A stretch of DNA of 64,000 nt, from positions 5,638,741-5,702,740 of the forward strand of contig CM021322.1 of NCBI GenBank assembly GCA_010645155.1. Direction: 5' to 3'. The stretch is from Tigriopus japonicus. Its lineage: Eukaryota > Arthropoda > Copepoda > Harpacticoida > Harpacticidae. Made by a program: the position numbers and the translations under genes. The notes beneath the pieces are model-generated. The model saw only the letters and a program-made list of their open reading frames with translations, was not told where the DNA came from and searched no databases. Shown here in pieces: positions 24,426-36,400 of the stretch (the stretch's first letter is position 1; the number at the start of each line of letters is the position of its first letter).

Positions 24426-24892
24426 GATCAATTTGCAATATTTTTGTATTATAACGTGATTGTGAAATTCCAAACTTTTCCATGATAAAAACCCTCTGCT
24501 GATTTTAACATGAATTTGCTATCTGATTATTAATATCCATAGGTTTTTATTGAACATCAAACAAACTAATAAACCAATACAACAATTGAACTTCACTAAA
24601 ATTGGGAATTAAATGGGAATTAAATGACTGTCATTGGGTCTCACATGACAACTGACATGTTTATTGCGTCATTTTTATAATCTCTTAATTTTCAAGCACT
24701 TTTAGCAACTACACTTCTTTGTGAGGTTCTAAAAAGCTTGGATTTTGGTAACTTGCGCTTTCTCATATCCCATAAGACATAACAGTCTTGAGCCTTTTCT
24801 TACACTTTTCGATCTCAAACATCTGGAGGCACTGCATGGACTTGTGGCATTCAAAATTTAACACAGAGCACCATTGTTCCAAAATTTCCACA

Positions 24893-27800
24893 ATGGAAGA
24901 GATTCGGAAAAAATTGGATCCAAAACAAGTGACGTTGTCTCCATTGCCCGTCACTGAAGGAGCATTAACCAAGCTGAAAGAAATCATCCTCAGTCAAGGT
25001 CCAGTTCAGACCGCTCAACATCGCGAATCCATTCAACTGTTGTGGGACCAATGTCAAAGTGAACACCCTGTGGTAGGCTATAACAGCGTGCGGATCTTAT
25101 TGGAACTCGTCGATCAAAATGTTTTGGAGCTGGGTTCCACCCTCTCTGGACTTTCGGCCCTTGCGTATCAAATCAAGCATCCAGAGGGACTAGTTTGGGC
25201 CCTTAGCCAACTTTTGTCGAGCCAATCTCCTCCGAAGAAATACGCTCTGGTCTCGAATCCTCACCCTTATGTCGTGCTTCTTCGCTCTTATCCCGCCACG
25301 TGGCCGCACATCCACAACGTGATTCAAAAGCAGATCAAGCGAGCTCAAACCTATGGAGAGAATGTCATTGAACATTTGAGACCCCTTCTAATGTTTCTGT
25401 TCTGTAATCCTCACCATCACGAACATTTCTCTGGGTTTAGGCAGATTTTACTCTCTGATTTGATTCAAGCTCAACCAGATTTGGCGCTAAAGCCATTTTG
25501 GGAGGAAACTCTTCAATGGCTGCCGTTTAACTCAAAAGTGTCCGCTTATGAGCAATACCGAATACTATTACAGATTTATTCAGAATTAGGATGGGGTCAA
25601 CCAGCACTTCTCCCAAACTTGTGCAGCATAGTGGTCACTTTCAGCCGTTTTGGTTTGAACCCTGACATTGTGATTCATGATATAAGGAGCCATTGGGAAA
25701 CATTAACTTTCTCCGACAACATTGCTAATGAAAGTGTGATCATTCTTTCATCGGCACTCTCTCAAACAAGCTCTTACCATCATCAAGCCATCATAGAGCT
25801 CATTCTGTCTCTATGTGAAAAGGCTCAAATGATTCCGGAAGTGGTTGGACTCGTCCTATTTCAAATTTTGGTTTTCGTTTCGAAGAAACCCCAGGTCAAT
25901 CAAAGACTTATTCAACACATCGAAACCCTCAAGGTTATGTCTAAACAAAAGGTTTCCAGCGACCTTCACATCGTTCCCACTCCTCTTCGGCCATTTCACG
26001 TTCCGTGGGCCAAAGCACGACAAGTTTTCAATTTGCTAAACCTAATTTCTGGATCCGAAAGAGGCACCACTCAATGGTTGAAAAGTATTGACAGGCTAAA
26101 TCTGACTGACTTTTCTGATGAGGTTCCTGTTTTATCATCCATTGCCATTTTGTCAAGTTCAGGAGAACAACTAAGCTTAATAATGAGGACATTTGGCCAA
26201 GTTATCGGGACTCAACCTGAATTTGCCCACGAAATCTTGGCTGTTCTAATGTACAAACTGGCTCAAAAAACTGATCCTGAAACAAAACTGGCTCTCTTAA
26301 AAAGCATTCCAATGTTGGGCAAGGACAAATTGTCCATTGGTGTGACGGTGCAATTGATTAATTCGCTCGGGAGTCGACCAGGATTGGTGTGCTTAAAGCT
26401 CAAACTACTGTATGATTTGTGGCTAATCGAAGATCGGATTTATCCCCAGCTAAGGAAAGCACTGGACGAAACTAAAGCCATGAAGACGGCACACGAATAT
26501 GAATTTTTCCTCACCAAAGCCCTGATTTTAAAGGGGATTTGCGAGAAATCGCCGTCGAAACATGGCGCGGATTTATTGCCAATGCTGTCCGAGATTTTGA
26601 ATAAATTTGTGGATCAAATCGATTCGGCTCTTTGCTGTATGGTGCTAGACGGAATTCGATCATTGTGCGAAGCTCAAGTTATTGACATTCGAACCACAGT
26701 CAAGGTTCTTTGGTCCAAACTATGGAATGATCAAAGATCTCGAGTGCGATTTTGCTTTTACAAAATTTTGCGGGTGATCTCCTTGTTTGACTTGGATTCG
26801 CCGATATTTCAAGAATTCAAATCCGATACTCTGGCTCGCCTGTGGGAAAGATTGGTACTTCCAGATCATCTCGAGGACGTTCCAGCAATAGTGCATGCCA
26901 TTATGGGCTTTGACTTACATGATCACCAATTGAAAATGTTGCCCTTGTATGTGATTGAAAACCTAAGATATCCAGATGGGTTTGTCCCTAAAGACGACTC
27001 ATCCTTGCCTCCTAAACCTGAGCATGTTTGGGATATCATTCCTAGTGATATTTGGACCAAATTGATGACGGATTGTCCCATTCCCGAGCTACAGGATCAC
27101 TTCAAGGACCTTCTCGTCCATCTACTTGATGAAGAGTTGAAGGGATTGCCAAGAGGTGCATATTACTTAAGTCAGGCCATGAAGAATAGGGGAGAAGAGC
27201 CCGAGAACTATAACTTTCTTAAAGAAGGCAGCATTCTACGGGGTCTGATTAGTTACTGCCAAGGGGTTTCCAATAATAGAATTTCAATGAACCAGGATGC
27301 TCTTCAGAGGGTCTTGTGGATTCTAAGCCGTGACTTCCACAAACACTTTCCACCTTTGAATTGGACTTGGTTGGATAGCATACTACGATATTCCAAGGAG
27401 GCTCTGGCCATCGCTTGCCTCCAATGCGAGCATTCCAGGTGAGTAACATTACAAATTTTACCCTGATAATACGTGATACAGATGCTTGTGGTAGATATTT
27501 GCTCTCCGAATTAATGGAACTAAAAGGCGGGATCCTATGAAATTAGAGTAAATCAAAAAAGAGTGTGTAAAAAAAAGTGCGAATCAAAATTGCACCGGCT
27601 CAAAAAAGAGCCGCTTCATAAGAGAGTGAATTAAATTGGAGCCAGGTAAAAAGAGAAGGTATTGACAGGGCCAACAAATTCTGTTTTTTTTTTTTCAATT
27701 ATTGCCAAAAATGTATTATTTTTAGTAATTGTTTTGAGAAATATTGTAACGAAATCGGATATTTTGAATTTAATGCCACTTGAAGTCTTACTTCATAGCT

Positions 27801-30027
27801 TTGAATTACTGATAAATTCATATTAATAAACTATAAAAAATCCTCTGCGTCGTTCCTTGTTTTGATTTTCCCTCCCTTTTCCAGATATTTCTGACGGGAA
27901 CTAGCAATTTCTCCAGATTTTTTTGAAATTTTCCCACTGTTGTAATTTTGGACAAAAAAATCACAAATTTTTGTAATTACATTGTACAAAACGCCTTGCT
28001 CCCAATTCTAAACTCGTGCTCACTTATGCTCATATACACGTATGAATATACTGTAAATTTCCATCTGATAGCCCCAAAGCTGAACTAAATAAAGTTTGTT
28101 GCAACTGTAACATATAATGTCGGCTTGATTCCTAACTGTGATTTTGACTGATGAAATAATCATTTTCCAGAAAAATTTTAACACAACAAAGCAATTTTCC
28201 CCCCTTTTTGTAAACTTATCCCCATTTTTGTAATTTTGGACAAAAATTGAAGTTTTTGGTGATTACATTGTAAAATGTAATAAGTATTCAGTTATTGGGT
28301 AATTTAACAAGATTTCATGAACAATGAAGAAGTGACCGTATTTGTGTGAAGCTTTATCGCTCACCTTGCCTCTTGAAAAATAATGAAAAAAGCCATAAAA
28401 TTCACTCTACCATGGTCGGCTCTAAAATGTCACTCGCTCTTATGATTTGACTGTTTTGTAGACTCTCTCCTTTTATTTGCGCTATTATTATATAGTGCCC
28501 AGAAAGGATACCCCAAAAAGAGGCAGAACATCGTTAGACATTTGATGACAGGAAACGTAGCGTTCGTTCTCTAACATCTACACCATATGACACTTCCTTC
28601 TTAATCATATAAAAGTGTCATATAACTACCTCACCATGTGAGGTGTTTAAAACTCATAACTACGCTACTTCCTTTAATGATATTTTGAGTTCATAACTCA
28701 TACTTATGTTACTTCATTTAAATTCCCCTGTAAAGTTTCTTCAGCGCCCAATACCTATGATGAGACTAAATGGGTACCTTTTAGGTCTGCTAAGTGGATT
28801 GTGGAAAAAGCCATCCAAAATGATCCTTCTGATGAGGTTCTTTTGACACACGCAGCAAAAATGGCCTTTGGTCTTGAGGATGATAAACTTCTAGAGATAC
28901 TGGACGCGGGTTTGACCCAACGAATTCGCCAGATTCAAAGTCAATCGGATGTAGACAATGCAACCAGACTTATGTTGTCCTTGAGGAGTGCGAATAAAAA
29001 ATCGCCAGTCATCTTGGACGCCATCGAGAAGTTGTCCAATTTGATTCCCCAAGAGGAAGAGGAGCTCTATGAAGCTTATTTGGATGTTATTCAAGAGCTT
29101 CCAACGTCAATCCTTGATAAGATGAGCAACACGAGCTTTCATTTCCAGGTAGGAAAAAATGTCTGTCATGTGTCTTGATGGCACGTTGTGCACACAAATT
29201 TTTGGACAAAAACAAAATGATTTAATTGTCATTATATTTTCAGGTATCTGCCACACAAATATACCGCGCATTATGCATTAGGGTTCATTTGGCTTGTTCG
29301 GATGAATCCGATCATCCCTTAAATTGGTTGAATGCTTGCATCGAAAGTACTTCAAAAGTGAATACCTTTGATATGACCCCTTTATTAAGAAGTTTGGCTA
29401 AAGTCATCAACCATGGACGTGTAAAATACCCTCAGGTACATATTTAGTCATCCTATTAACACTGAACTTGCAAACCTGAATGCACTGACTGCCCATGTCA
29501 GGTATTGATTCGGATGGGACGCCTCGAAAAGGAGGTTTGGGGCAAAAAATAGAGGTCACAAGATTCTTTTTGTACTTTGATAATCTCAGGATCATACTTC
29601 ATTTTCATTTCAGGCAAACAGGCAATGGCTTATGGAGCTTATGGGTCAGGTCAGAGCCACGTTACGACCGGGCAACAATGCTAAGGCATTCCAGAGGCTG
29701 TTCGAAATCTTCACATTTGCTATAGTTCATTTTGCACAAGTGGATTGTTTTATACACCCTAAGGAGAGACTGTACTCTTCGCCAGAGGAATGTTTTGAGC
29801 TCCTTCCAATAGCTGTGGCAGCTCTATTGCAAGTAAAATCCGTAATTTGGAAAGGATTAGGACCCCAAGTATGCGAGTGGATGCTTAGTCTTCTCTCTGA
29901 GAAGGCATTTCCATCTGACTTGCGCAACGCCGTTACAGCCGCTTTGCCTGCATTTAAAGTCGATGAACAGTACTCGGAAGCGTCCATTTGGAGTAGAATT
30001 GTGTTGTTAGCACCGAACAGAGAATAA
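24893..30027 (+). CDS. FOCAD: Focadhesin homologue (FOCAD)
   Basis: Four exons join in phase: 24893-27438, 28785-29148, 29244-29435 and 29614-30027, giving about 1171 aa. I chose the ATG in ccacaATGg because MEEIRKKLD resembles the family N-terminus; an in-frame ATG at 24836 would add 19 residues. The protein is a long alpha-helical repeat (HEAT/ARM-like, DUF3730 type) with no signal peptide or kinase-like motif. The last exon (RQWLMELMGQV through ASIWSRI) matches the conserved focadhesin C-terminus as I know it. Vertebrate focadhesin is about 1800 aa, so this version is clearly shorter, mainly in the middle. Vertebrate FOCAD is linked to focal adhesions and to stability of the SKI mRNA-decay complex; whether that holds here is inference. 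The first exon alone is 2.5 kb. Intron 1 (1346 bp) is swollen by repeats, while the others are 95 and 178 bp. A polyA signal lies at 30434. Confidence 0.85.
27480..28480. repeat. Repeat-derived DNA within focadhesin intron 1
   Basis: The outer parts are inverted relative to each other: CATAAGAGAGTGAATT at about 27618 against the reverse complement of 28395-28450 (CATAAGAGCGAGTGAC). Inside, a block of about 80 bp with TTGTAATTTTGGACAAAAA and a following TTACATTGTA occurs twice (27912-27993 and 28168-28277). Probably an old foldback transposon; borders are approximate. Confidence 0.5.
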
Positions 30028-30164
30028 ATTGGGATGCGTGTGCTCTGATGATTTGGGACTAAGTTGTTGGTGTGATTCTCCCTACCAGTCAAAGAAACTG
30101 CTCACAGGATTTATAATTAGTGCTGTTGCGCAGACCCTTTGCCAGTAGAGATGTTAGAGGAAAT

Positions 30165-30407
30165 ATGCAGATTCAAAGACTTATTCACGAATTTATACAC
30201 AAACAACACGCGTGTTTTGCGATAACGAGACTTAAAAGTCATGGTTTGGAAGTCCCAAAAAAATCTCGTTTTTCATTAGGTCTAACCGGAAACGAGGAAT
30301 TAGGTCAGAACATTCAATTGATACTTGATGTAGAACATTGTAACAAGTTCCTTTTGAAACTAATCAGTGCCATTCAACCTTTAAACAGAACAACGGATGA
30401 AGAATGA
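30165..30407 (+). CDS. Possible small ORF (80 aa) in or after the FOCAD 3' UTR
   Basis: An open frame starts at an ATG 135 bp after the focadhesin stop and ends 27 bp before an AATAAA at 30434. The product is polar and helical in appearance (MQIQRLIHEFIHKQHACF to NRTTDEE), with balanced composition rather than repeat-like sequence. I do not recognise it. It may simply be 3' UTR of focadhesin, a downstream exon of another transcript, or a separate short gene. No clear promoter or acceptor decides between these. Confidence 0.2.
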   Translation: MQIQRLIHEFIHKQHACFAITRLKSHGLEVPKKSRFSLGLTGNEELGQNIQLILDVEHCNKFLLKLISAIQPLNRTTDEE

Positions 30408-30433
30408 ATGGTTCTCAGTTATGCATTATCTAA

Positions 30434-30439
30434 AATAAA
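30434..30439 (+). terminator. Probable polyadenylation signal of focadhesin
   Basis: First AATAAA on the plus strand after the focadhesin stop (about 400 nt). It may instead serve the small ORF that ends at 30407. Confidence 0.5.
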
Positions 30440-30489
30440 AATCCAAGATATTTCGACGCCTTCATCTAAAATGAATTGAGAATAACTAC

Positions 30490-30770
30490 AATTTTGTATA
30501 AAAGGGGTCCGTTGTAGATTTAGGCATCTTTAGTACATAACCAGCGTCTGTTTCAGATCTAATTGAGGCTTATCGACTTATTTATTTAGTAAATCCTGAG
30601 TAGTGAGACATGCTGGGATACCAAAAAGTCCATTCCAGCCCAAAATTCTGCCCTCCTCTCCTTGAGGGACAAATGCAAGGCACTGTGCCAACTGTCCAAA
30701 TTACTTCATCGATGTTCTGATCTCATCCATGCCCAGGGGCTTCAATATATGAATAACTGAATATTCATTT
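30490..30770 (-). repeat. Relic of the TA-flanked MITE family seen at 49.4 kb
   Basis: In reverse complement, this stretch matches much of the MITE at 49395-49777: the landmarks TTGTCCCTCAAGGAGAG, CATGGATGAGATCA and CCCAGCATGTCTCACT on the minus strand. One end is lost or diverged and no terminal repeat pair is visible. Confidence 0.7.
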
Positions 30771-30784
30771 AATACATCAGGATT

Positions 30785-31035
30785 CTTTTTTTTTGGGGGG
30801 GGGGGCGGATTTTTTAATACCGCTAGAAGGAATGGGATTCCCTGTAAGGAGTGTTAATGATTAATTTGGTTAAAAAATTACCGTTTATTTGAAATTTGAT
30901 CTGCCAATGAGTTACTGTTGGCAGATCTGTACAACCCTTGAATGGTGGGTTGGTCAGGAATAGTATTCAAAAATTTGTCCAATCCTGCCTTAAATGCTGT
31001 TAGAGGATCGGCTCCTACATATTCCCGACGAAGAC
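30785..31035 (-). mobile_element. 3' end of a LINE copy (fragment)
   Basis: It encodes the same C-terminal LINE residues (REYVGADPLTAFKAGLDKF, then QPTIQGLYRSANSNSLADQI) as the copy at 3.0 kb. It ends in the same 3' tail: a GGAATCCC stem and a poly-C/poly-A tract at 30785-30815. Sequence homologous to further upstream LINE resumes at about 31556-31620, beyond the R1 insertion. Confidence 0.85.
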
Positions 31036-31049
31036 TAATTACAGCAATT

Positions 31050-31560
31050 ACTAGTGACGACATCATTTTTGGCGGGAAAAAAAGTTCGGAAGACCTGTGT
31101 TTCTGACGAGCGTGCGAGGTGACTAAAACGAAGGTTTAGGCCTGGTAATTGCAACAGTGCCTTTCTTATTTGCACAACTTGAGGTTGAAATAGCAATTCT
31201 TGATTTTGTTTTTGCAAAAAAGTATGTTTTGTTGCTTTTATCTAAAATTTCGCTACATAAGTTGAAAGGGTTCTTCCGAACTTTGATATTAGGAATGCCC
31301 GACTTTGAATAACAAGATGGCCAGAAGAGATCGGTTCATAGGGCAACTAAACCTAAAACAAATAATTTGTTTAGTTGAAGGCTTCCAATTTCTCCATTTG
31401 TTTTCAAATTACATTGCAATACTTCTCAACCATGCCATTGCACATTAATGCAACATTTTTCGAAAATCTGACCCTTGAAAATTGAGATTTTTTTGGCAAG
31501 CCTACACTGCTAACGGCAGCAGATCCGTAAAATGATACGGTAATCACTCCCATGGGTATC
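31050..31560. repeat. Interspersed repeat family R1, copy C, inside a LINE fragment
   Basis: An uninterrupted block of about 490 bp carries the R1 landmarks (CCTGGTAATTGCAACA, AGGAATGCCCGACTTTGAAT, TTTTTGGCAAGCC). LINE sequence stops at ttcccgacgaag on one side and resumes with caaattgaacaatgaagg on the other, with about 12 bp of LINE missing at the junction. Confidence 0.7.
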
Positions 31561-31620
31561 AAATTGAACAATGAAGGAGCCCGATAAAGGAGGGAGGAGG
31601 ACTTCATTGTTCGAACTAGT
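31556..31620 (-). mobile_element. LINE fragment beyond the R1 insertion
   Basis: It encodes SSSLLYRAPSLFNLIP in reverse complement, which immediately precedes the segment at 30785-31035 in the copy at 3.0-3.4 kb. It shows that the two pieces were once joined. Confidence 0.75.
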
Positions 31621-33424
31621 TCTTATCCTGTATATTTGAAAAAAATCTATTAAAAACTACAACAATTATGATTGTCCTGAGGCTGAGGAGTCTAAACTTG
31701 GGCCGCGGTCTGTGCATGTGTATCCTTGTGTAAAATGTTGAAGATTTAAATGTGCAGCTTTGACATTTTTTTAATCTGGGGATTTGGTTGCTTTTTCATA
31801 GCATACCAAATCTGACATCACAAATGATGGATCCTATGCTCCACATCTCGCAATAAAAAAATCTTCAAATATCGAAACCTCGATGATTCGTCTATCGTGT
31901 TTCCATTTTAAACAAGAGACATACAAAAAAATTCATAGTTCATAGAATATGCAAGCATTACTTCTCAGGCATAGTCGGATTCGCAAAGAATGCATTTACG
32001 TTCGCTAGAGTGATTTTTGTTTTCATATTTAATCAATCAATAAATTAGCAAGGGAAGAACTAAACGTAGCATTTGAAAAGGACACTAACCAAACACATTT
32101 GCAATCATTTCTCTCAAAAGCCTTAACCGTCTTTACCCATGCGATTTGCGGCTAATTAACTCATTTTTGCTGCCTGATTTTTGGAACACGGCAGAGGAAT
32201 AACTTATCAAGCTCAATAACTAAGCTTGAAACCTCATACTCATACCGTCTCTTCTCCGTTTCTTGAGAGCCCGTTAGGAATTGAACGGAACGTAAGAAAA
32301 AACCCCAAGTACTGTATTATATGAAAACCATCGCAGATGAATCCAAACCAGTTTGGCAACCCAAACATATCATTTTAAAAATGTCATCAAAAAGTAAGTG
32401 TTTTAATCTCAGTCCAAACAAGTTCAGTTGCAGCATCCCTGTTCCATGCTGAGAATGCACTTTTGTGAGCGGGAATCGCCCCATAAACCATGCTCCCTTG
32501 GTTGACTAGCCAAGTATCGTTAGGAGCGTGATGAACGCCTCAGAGCAAAACTTGCTCGAGAGCTTGCTTGCTTCCCCTTCACTCAGTCAGACTCGTGAGC
32601 AAGATAAGTTGGCAAGCCAGCTAAGTAGTGCAACACTCACGAGCAGCACATCGAACTGACTGGCTGGCCAAAGCATGGGAAATGCATACAACTGGCCTAT
32701 CTCATAAAAATCCTAGCCAACATACACACACGCACTAATTCAGGGTCAAAATTGGGAGACTTTGGTAACAAATGCTATTAGGTACAGGAGTAAAACATAG
32801 CTTTGAAAAATTGAATGTAAAGAAGAGTCTCTCTTATTCATGAAAAATATTCTTATACATGGGGATCAACCCTTGGAAGGCATGCCCAATGGTTCCTCCT
32901 TTAGGATGACCCAGCCAGTAGTGCATTATTGGAGCCCCTTCCCTTTCTTTCAGACTACATGCAAGTTTTCAGACTGAAATAGGGTGACCACAATCAACAC
33001 AAAATCAACCACAATCACACTTTTTTAATAAGTACAATTCAATACCTTATTCTATCAACTGTCGTTGTTACATGACTAAAAAAAATGATTTGTACGCATT
33101 TTCCCATATCAAAAACGACACAACGTTTTCACTCACATTCGCTCATTTTACGCCTACAAAAAGCTTGATTAACCCACATTAGGCGAGAATATGCTTTAAT
33201 TTTTAGTATAAATGATAATTCAGTACGCATTTTACCCTTAAGAGCCAAGAGACCCTCTTATTGGTGAAGATATGAGTTCCCTTTTGGGCTACCCTGATCA
33301 CAGAGCAGAAAGGAACAGTTCTTGATGAAGAGCAGAGAGAGTCGCCGTGTGTGTTCTTAACTCAAGGGATTTGAATGCTTGTTATGAAGACACAAACAAT
33401 GTGGTGCAATTTTAAAGTGAATCC
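31621..33424. other. Upstream region of babo
   Basis: Noncoding. At 31690-31840 a segment matches the beginning of repeat R1 in reverse complement (GCTATGAAAAAGCAACCAAA on the minus strand). The remainder up to the signal-peptide exon should include the babo promoter and 5' UTR; I can point to no specific element. Confidence 0.45.
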
Positions 33425-36400
33425 ATGATGAAGGGTGCCAAGATCATCAAAGTGTGTTTGCTATTATGTATATTTCTACCATCGATACGAGGTAAGTCGC
33501 AATAGAAAAACTGTAATATTCCCTTCGGTTTGTAGGGCAACTCCATGTATGTAGTCAGGGGGGTTCCAGACGTCTAGACAAATTTTCAGGGTCGCCGCCT
33601 GGGTGCACATGTTCTTTTCAATGATGTGCGTAGCCAATCCATTTGTCCAGTGCGATTGGGTATTGAATGATTATCAAAAAGGATTTAGAATGGCGAGTGG
33701 ACAGAGGATGAATGAATGTTGAATACATAGCATAAAAAAGGTGCGAGCAAAAAAGAAGAAGTTAGGCTCAGGTGTGTTCACAAAAAAAATAAATCAAAAA
33801 TCAAAACAATAGATCAAAAATGTGGTTACAGCCCACGGAGCCTTAGAAAATAGGAGATCGCGTTAGATAATCAGTTCAAACTGAACGACATTACAGTGGG
33901 AGTTAAACACTAACATTAACTCGGTAAGATCCGGAAAGGTTTTTTTACTGTTGCAATAAAGATGGATTTTAGATTCTTGTTGTTGGTGGTGGTGGTGGTG
34001 TTTGAAAACGGGAGTTCCGACTAAGAAAATCAAAATCAAGCACTTTAGTTGAATTTAGCCACGGAAACAACGCAATGATATTTGGTACAATTTGCTTTCT
34101 TTTTGAAGCAAATCATAATCATGCATTTCAAGTATTGTTTACACTATTACTGTTTTGGTCATTGAAAATAGGTATTCTTTCACCAAGAGATATTCTTTCA
34201 TCGAGTTTTCTTAAATACAGCTTGGACTGTATCTTTATGATTGGTTAACTCTAAAAAATTTTTTTAATTCAAAAGTCTTCAATCCTGTTTGAATACGTAG
34301 AAAAAAAAGCAACCTCGCCCAGCCTCGTTTCTTATCCTTAGCAATTTTTAATTGTCTTAATTATTCATGGAATCGGATCCAAGAAAAATAATCATGAAGA
34401 ATTTTTTTTATAGAAATTCAACTGTTAGCACCTTTTTGCAGAAATTAAAAATTGCTTGGAAAATAACTAGTTTTAATAGAATTATAAAGTATCAGATGTT
34501 TGAGAGATCACTCGTTATAGAGTACCACTAGTGAAGGAAGAAAGCTCAGTCCAAAGAAGAAATCTTACTTTGTAATAAATTGAGTCACTATCGCAACAAA
34601 AGATAGGTTCATCATTGTCTTTTCAGTATTGTTCCAACGATTTTTTTTAATAAAAAAGAAGCACAAACTTCCGTTGCTGGTCATAACGATGCAAGTTTTG
34701 ATGAAGAAACCAATATCTTAGAACACCTGTGACTTAACTTTAGCTTAAAAACAAATAAATTTTCAAGACATGAGGATGATTTAAAAAAATACTAATTCCT
34801 TCAAATCATTCGGGTTAACAAAACAATAGAACAATGGAATTGTCCCACCTTGAACGTAGGTGACACTTGAAGCTATTAAAACAGGCTAATGGAATTCAAG
34901 CCTTTTCAACATTTAAACATTTAGTGGCCACGATTATTGACGGGGCCTTGGATTCAATTAGCAATAAAAGGAGAGATTCGCCGTCAACAAGTTCCTCATG
35001 AAGTTCGTCATCCAGTCGTCAAATTGCAGAAAGGCAACTACTCTATTATCAGTACCTTCCACATTCATTTGTTAAGTGAGTTCAATTGAAGGTTTAATTG
35101 AAAGGTTCATGGGATTGAGTTTTGGAGAAGAAAGGGACTTGATCCTAAGATTGACCTTGCACTCAAAACCAGGCACAGACACCCAATTTGCCATCAAGGA
35201 TGACTATCAGTTTTTCATCCAGTAAACATCATTATTGAGTCAAAACCTTCCGAAATCAAGCTTGTGCTTGTTATCACCCTCTAACACCTCCCAAACGATA
35301 AACACATAAAGGGAGTCCTATTATGAGACGAAGTTTCTTTCCTTTTTCTCAAAGCCCAATAATCCTAGCCCAGATCTCTGTGGGCCCGTGAACCTTCCAG
35401 CATCTGTTTGGTGGGCCCCTGACTACACAAAATCAAATTTAGCGGGCCTTGACACAATCACGGTTGACGATCCCTGGCCTAAACTACTAAGTACTAGCTA
35501 AAAACTATTGAAGGAATCAACATATTTCAGTTTTAATATACTTGTCTTACATTATCCAAAACTGTCTGAGTAATTAATTCTCTTGTATTCATGGCTAGAC
35601 CTGTGATATACGGAAACTGAAAATGGGTTCATTCCATCAATGCCAACCATTTATGAAGTAATGATATGGAGTAATACTTTATTTACGAATAAATTATTGT
35701 ATCTTTTACCATCGTTGTCAAATTCTTTAAGAACGTCTGTCTTGAATTTTGACAAGTCGGACATAAAGCAGTCCGTGAGACGATTGTTATATTTTTGAGT
35801 CTGTTATCTTCACCTTTCGATTTGGTCTATTATGCTTCGACGTACGTAATTAAGTACTCATTCGATCTAGAACTACCAAGTTGTACATATCTAGTTTCGT
35901 TGCGAACCAAGATGAATGTCAAAACATTTATCTTCAACAAATAAACGTCTTGCTGAGAATAAGAGTATGGCGGAAAACAAAAAACCTCAGACGGAAAACT
36001 CTTACTCCTTGGTTTTTGCCTCTCATTTCCAGGTTTGGACTGTGTTTGTGGAAGGGTAATTTTGGATGAATCCAAATTCCCTCCTGTTACAACAGTTTCC
36101 ACCGAGGATTCTTGCCCGAACAATGCTACCTCCTCTCCTATAGTGGTTGAAGGTGTGAACTTGGCTGTTTGTTCCACAGATGGAAGATGTTTCAAATCCA
36201 TCCACAAATCCGGCGGTCGAATCGAGACCAATTACATGTGAGTCTCTGGATGGTTAATTACCACTAGAAGATGAGATATGAAATGACCTGTGCCGTTTTC
36301 AATTTAGATGTGTGCCAGAGAGCATGCTCCAGCCCAAGGAGCGACCTTTTTTCTGCCACTCTTCAGAGAAAAATAAGCGGGAGTACCAAATTCAATGTTG

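Noticed and set aside
33492..36032. Alternative ectodomain exon in the long babo intron
   Set aside because: I looked for a Cys-rich frame with the CC...CN box flanked by splice sites and did not find one.
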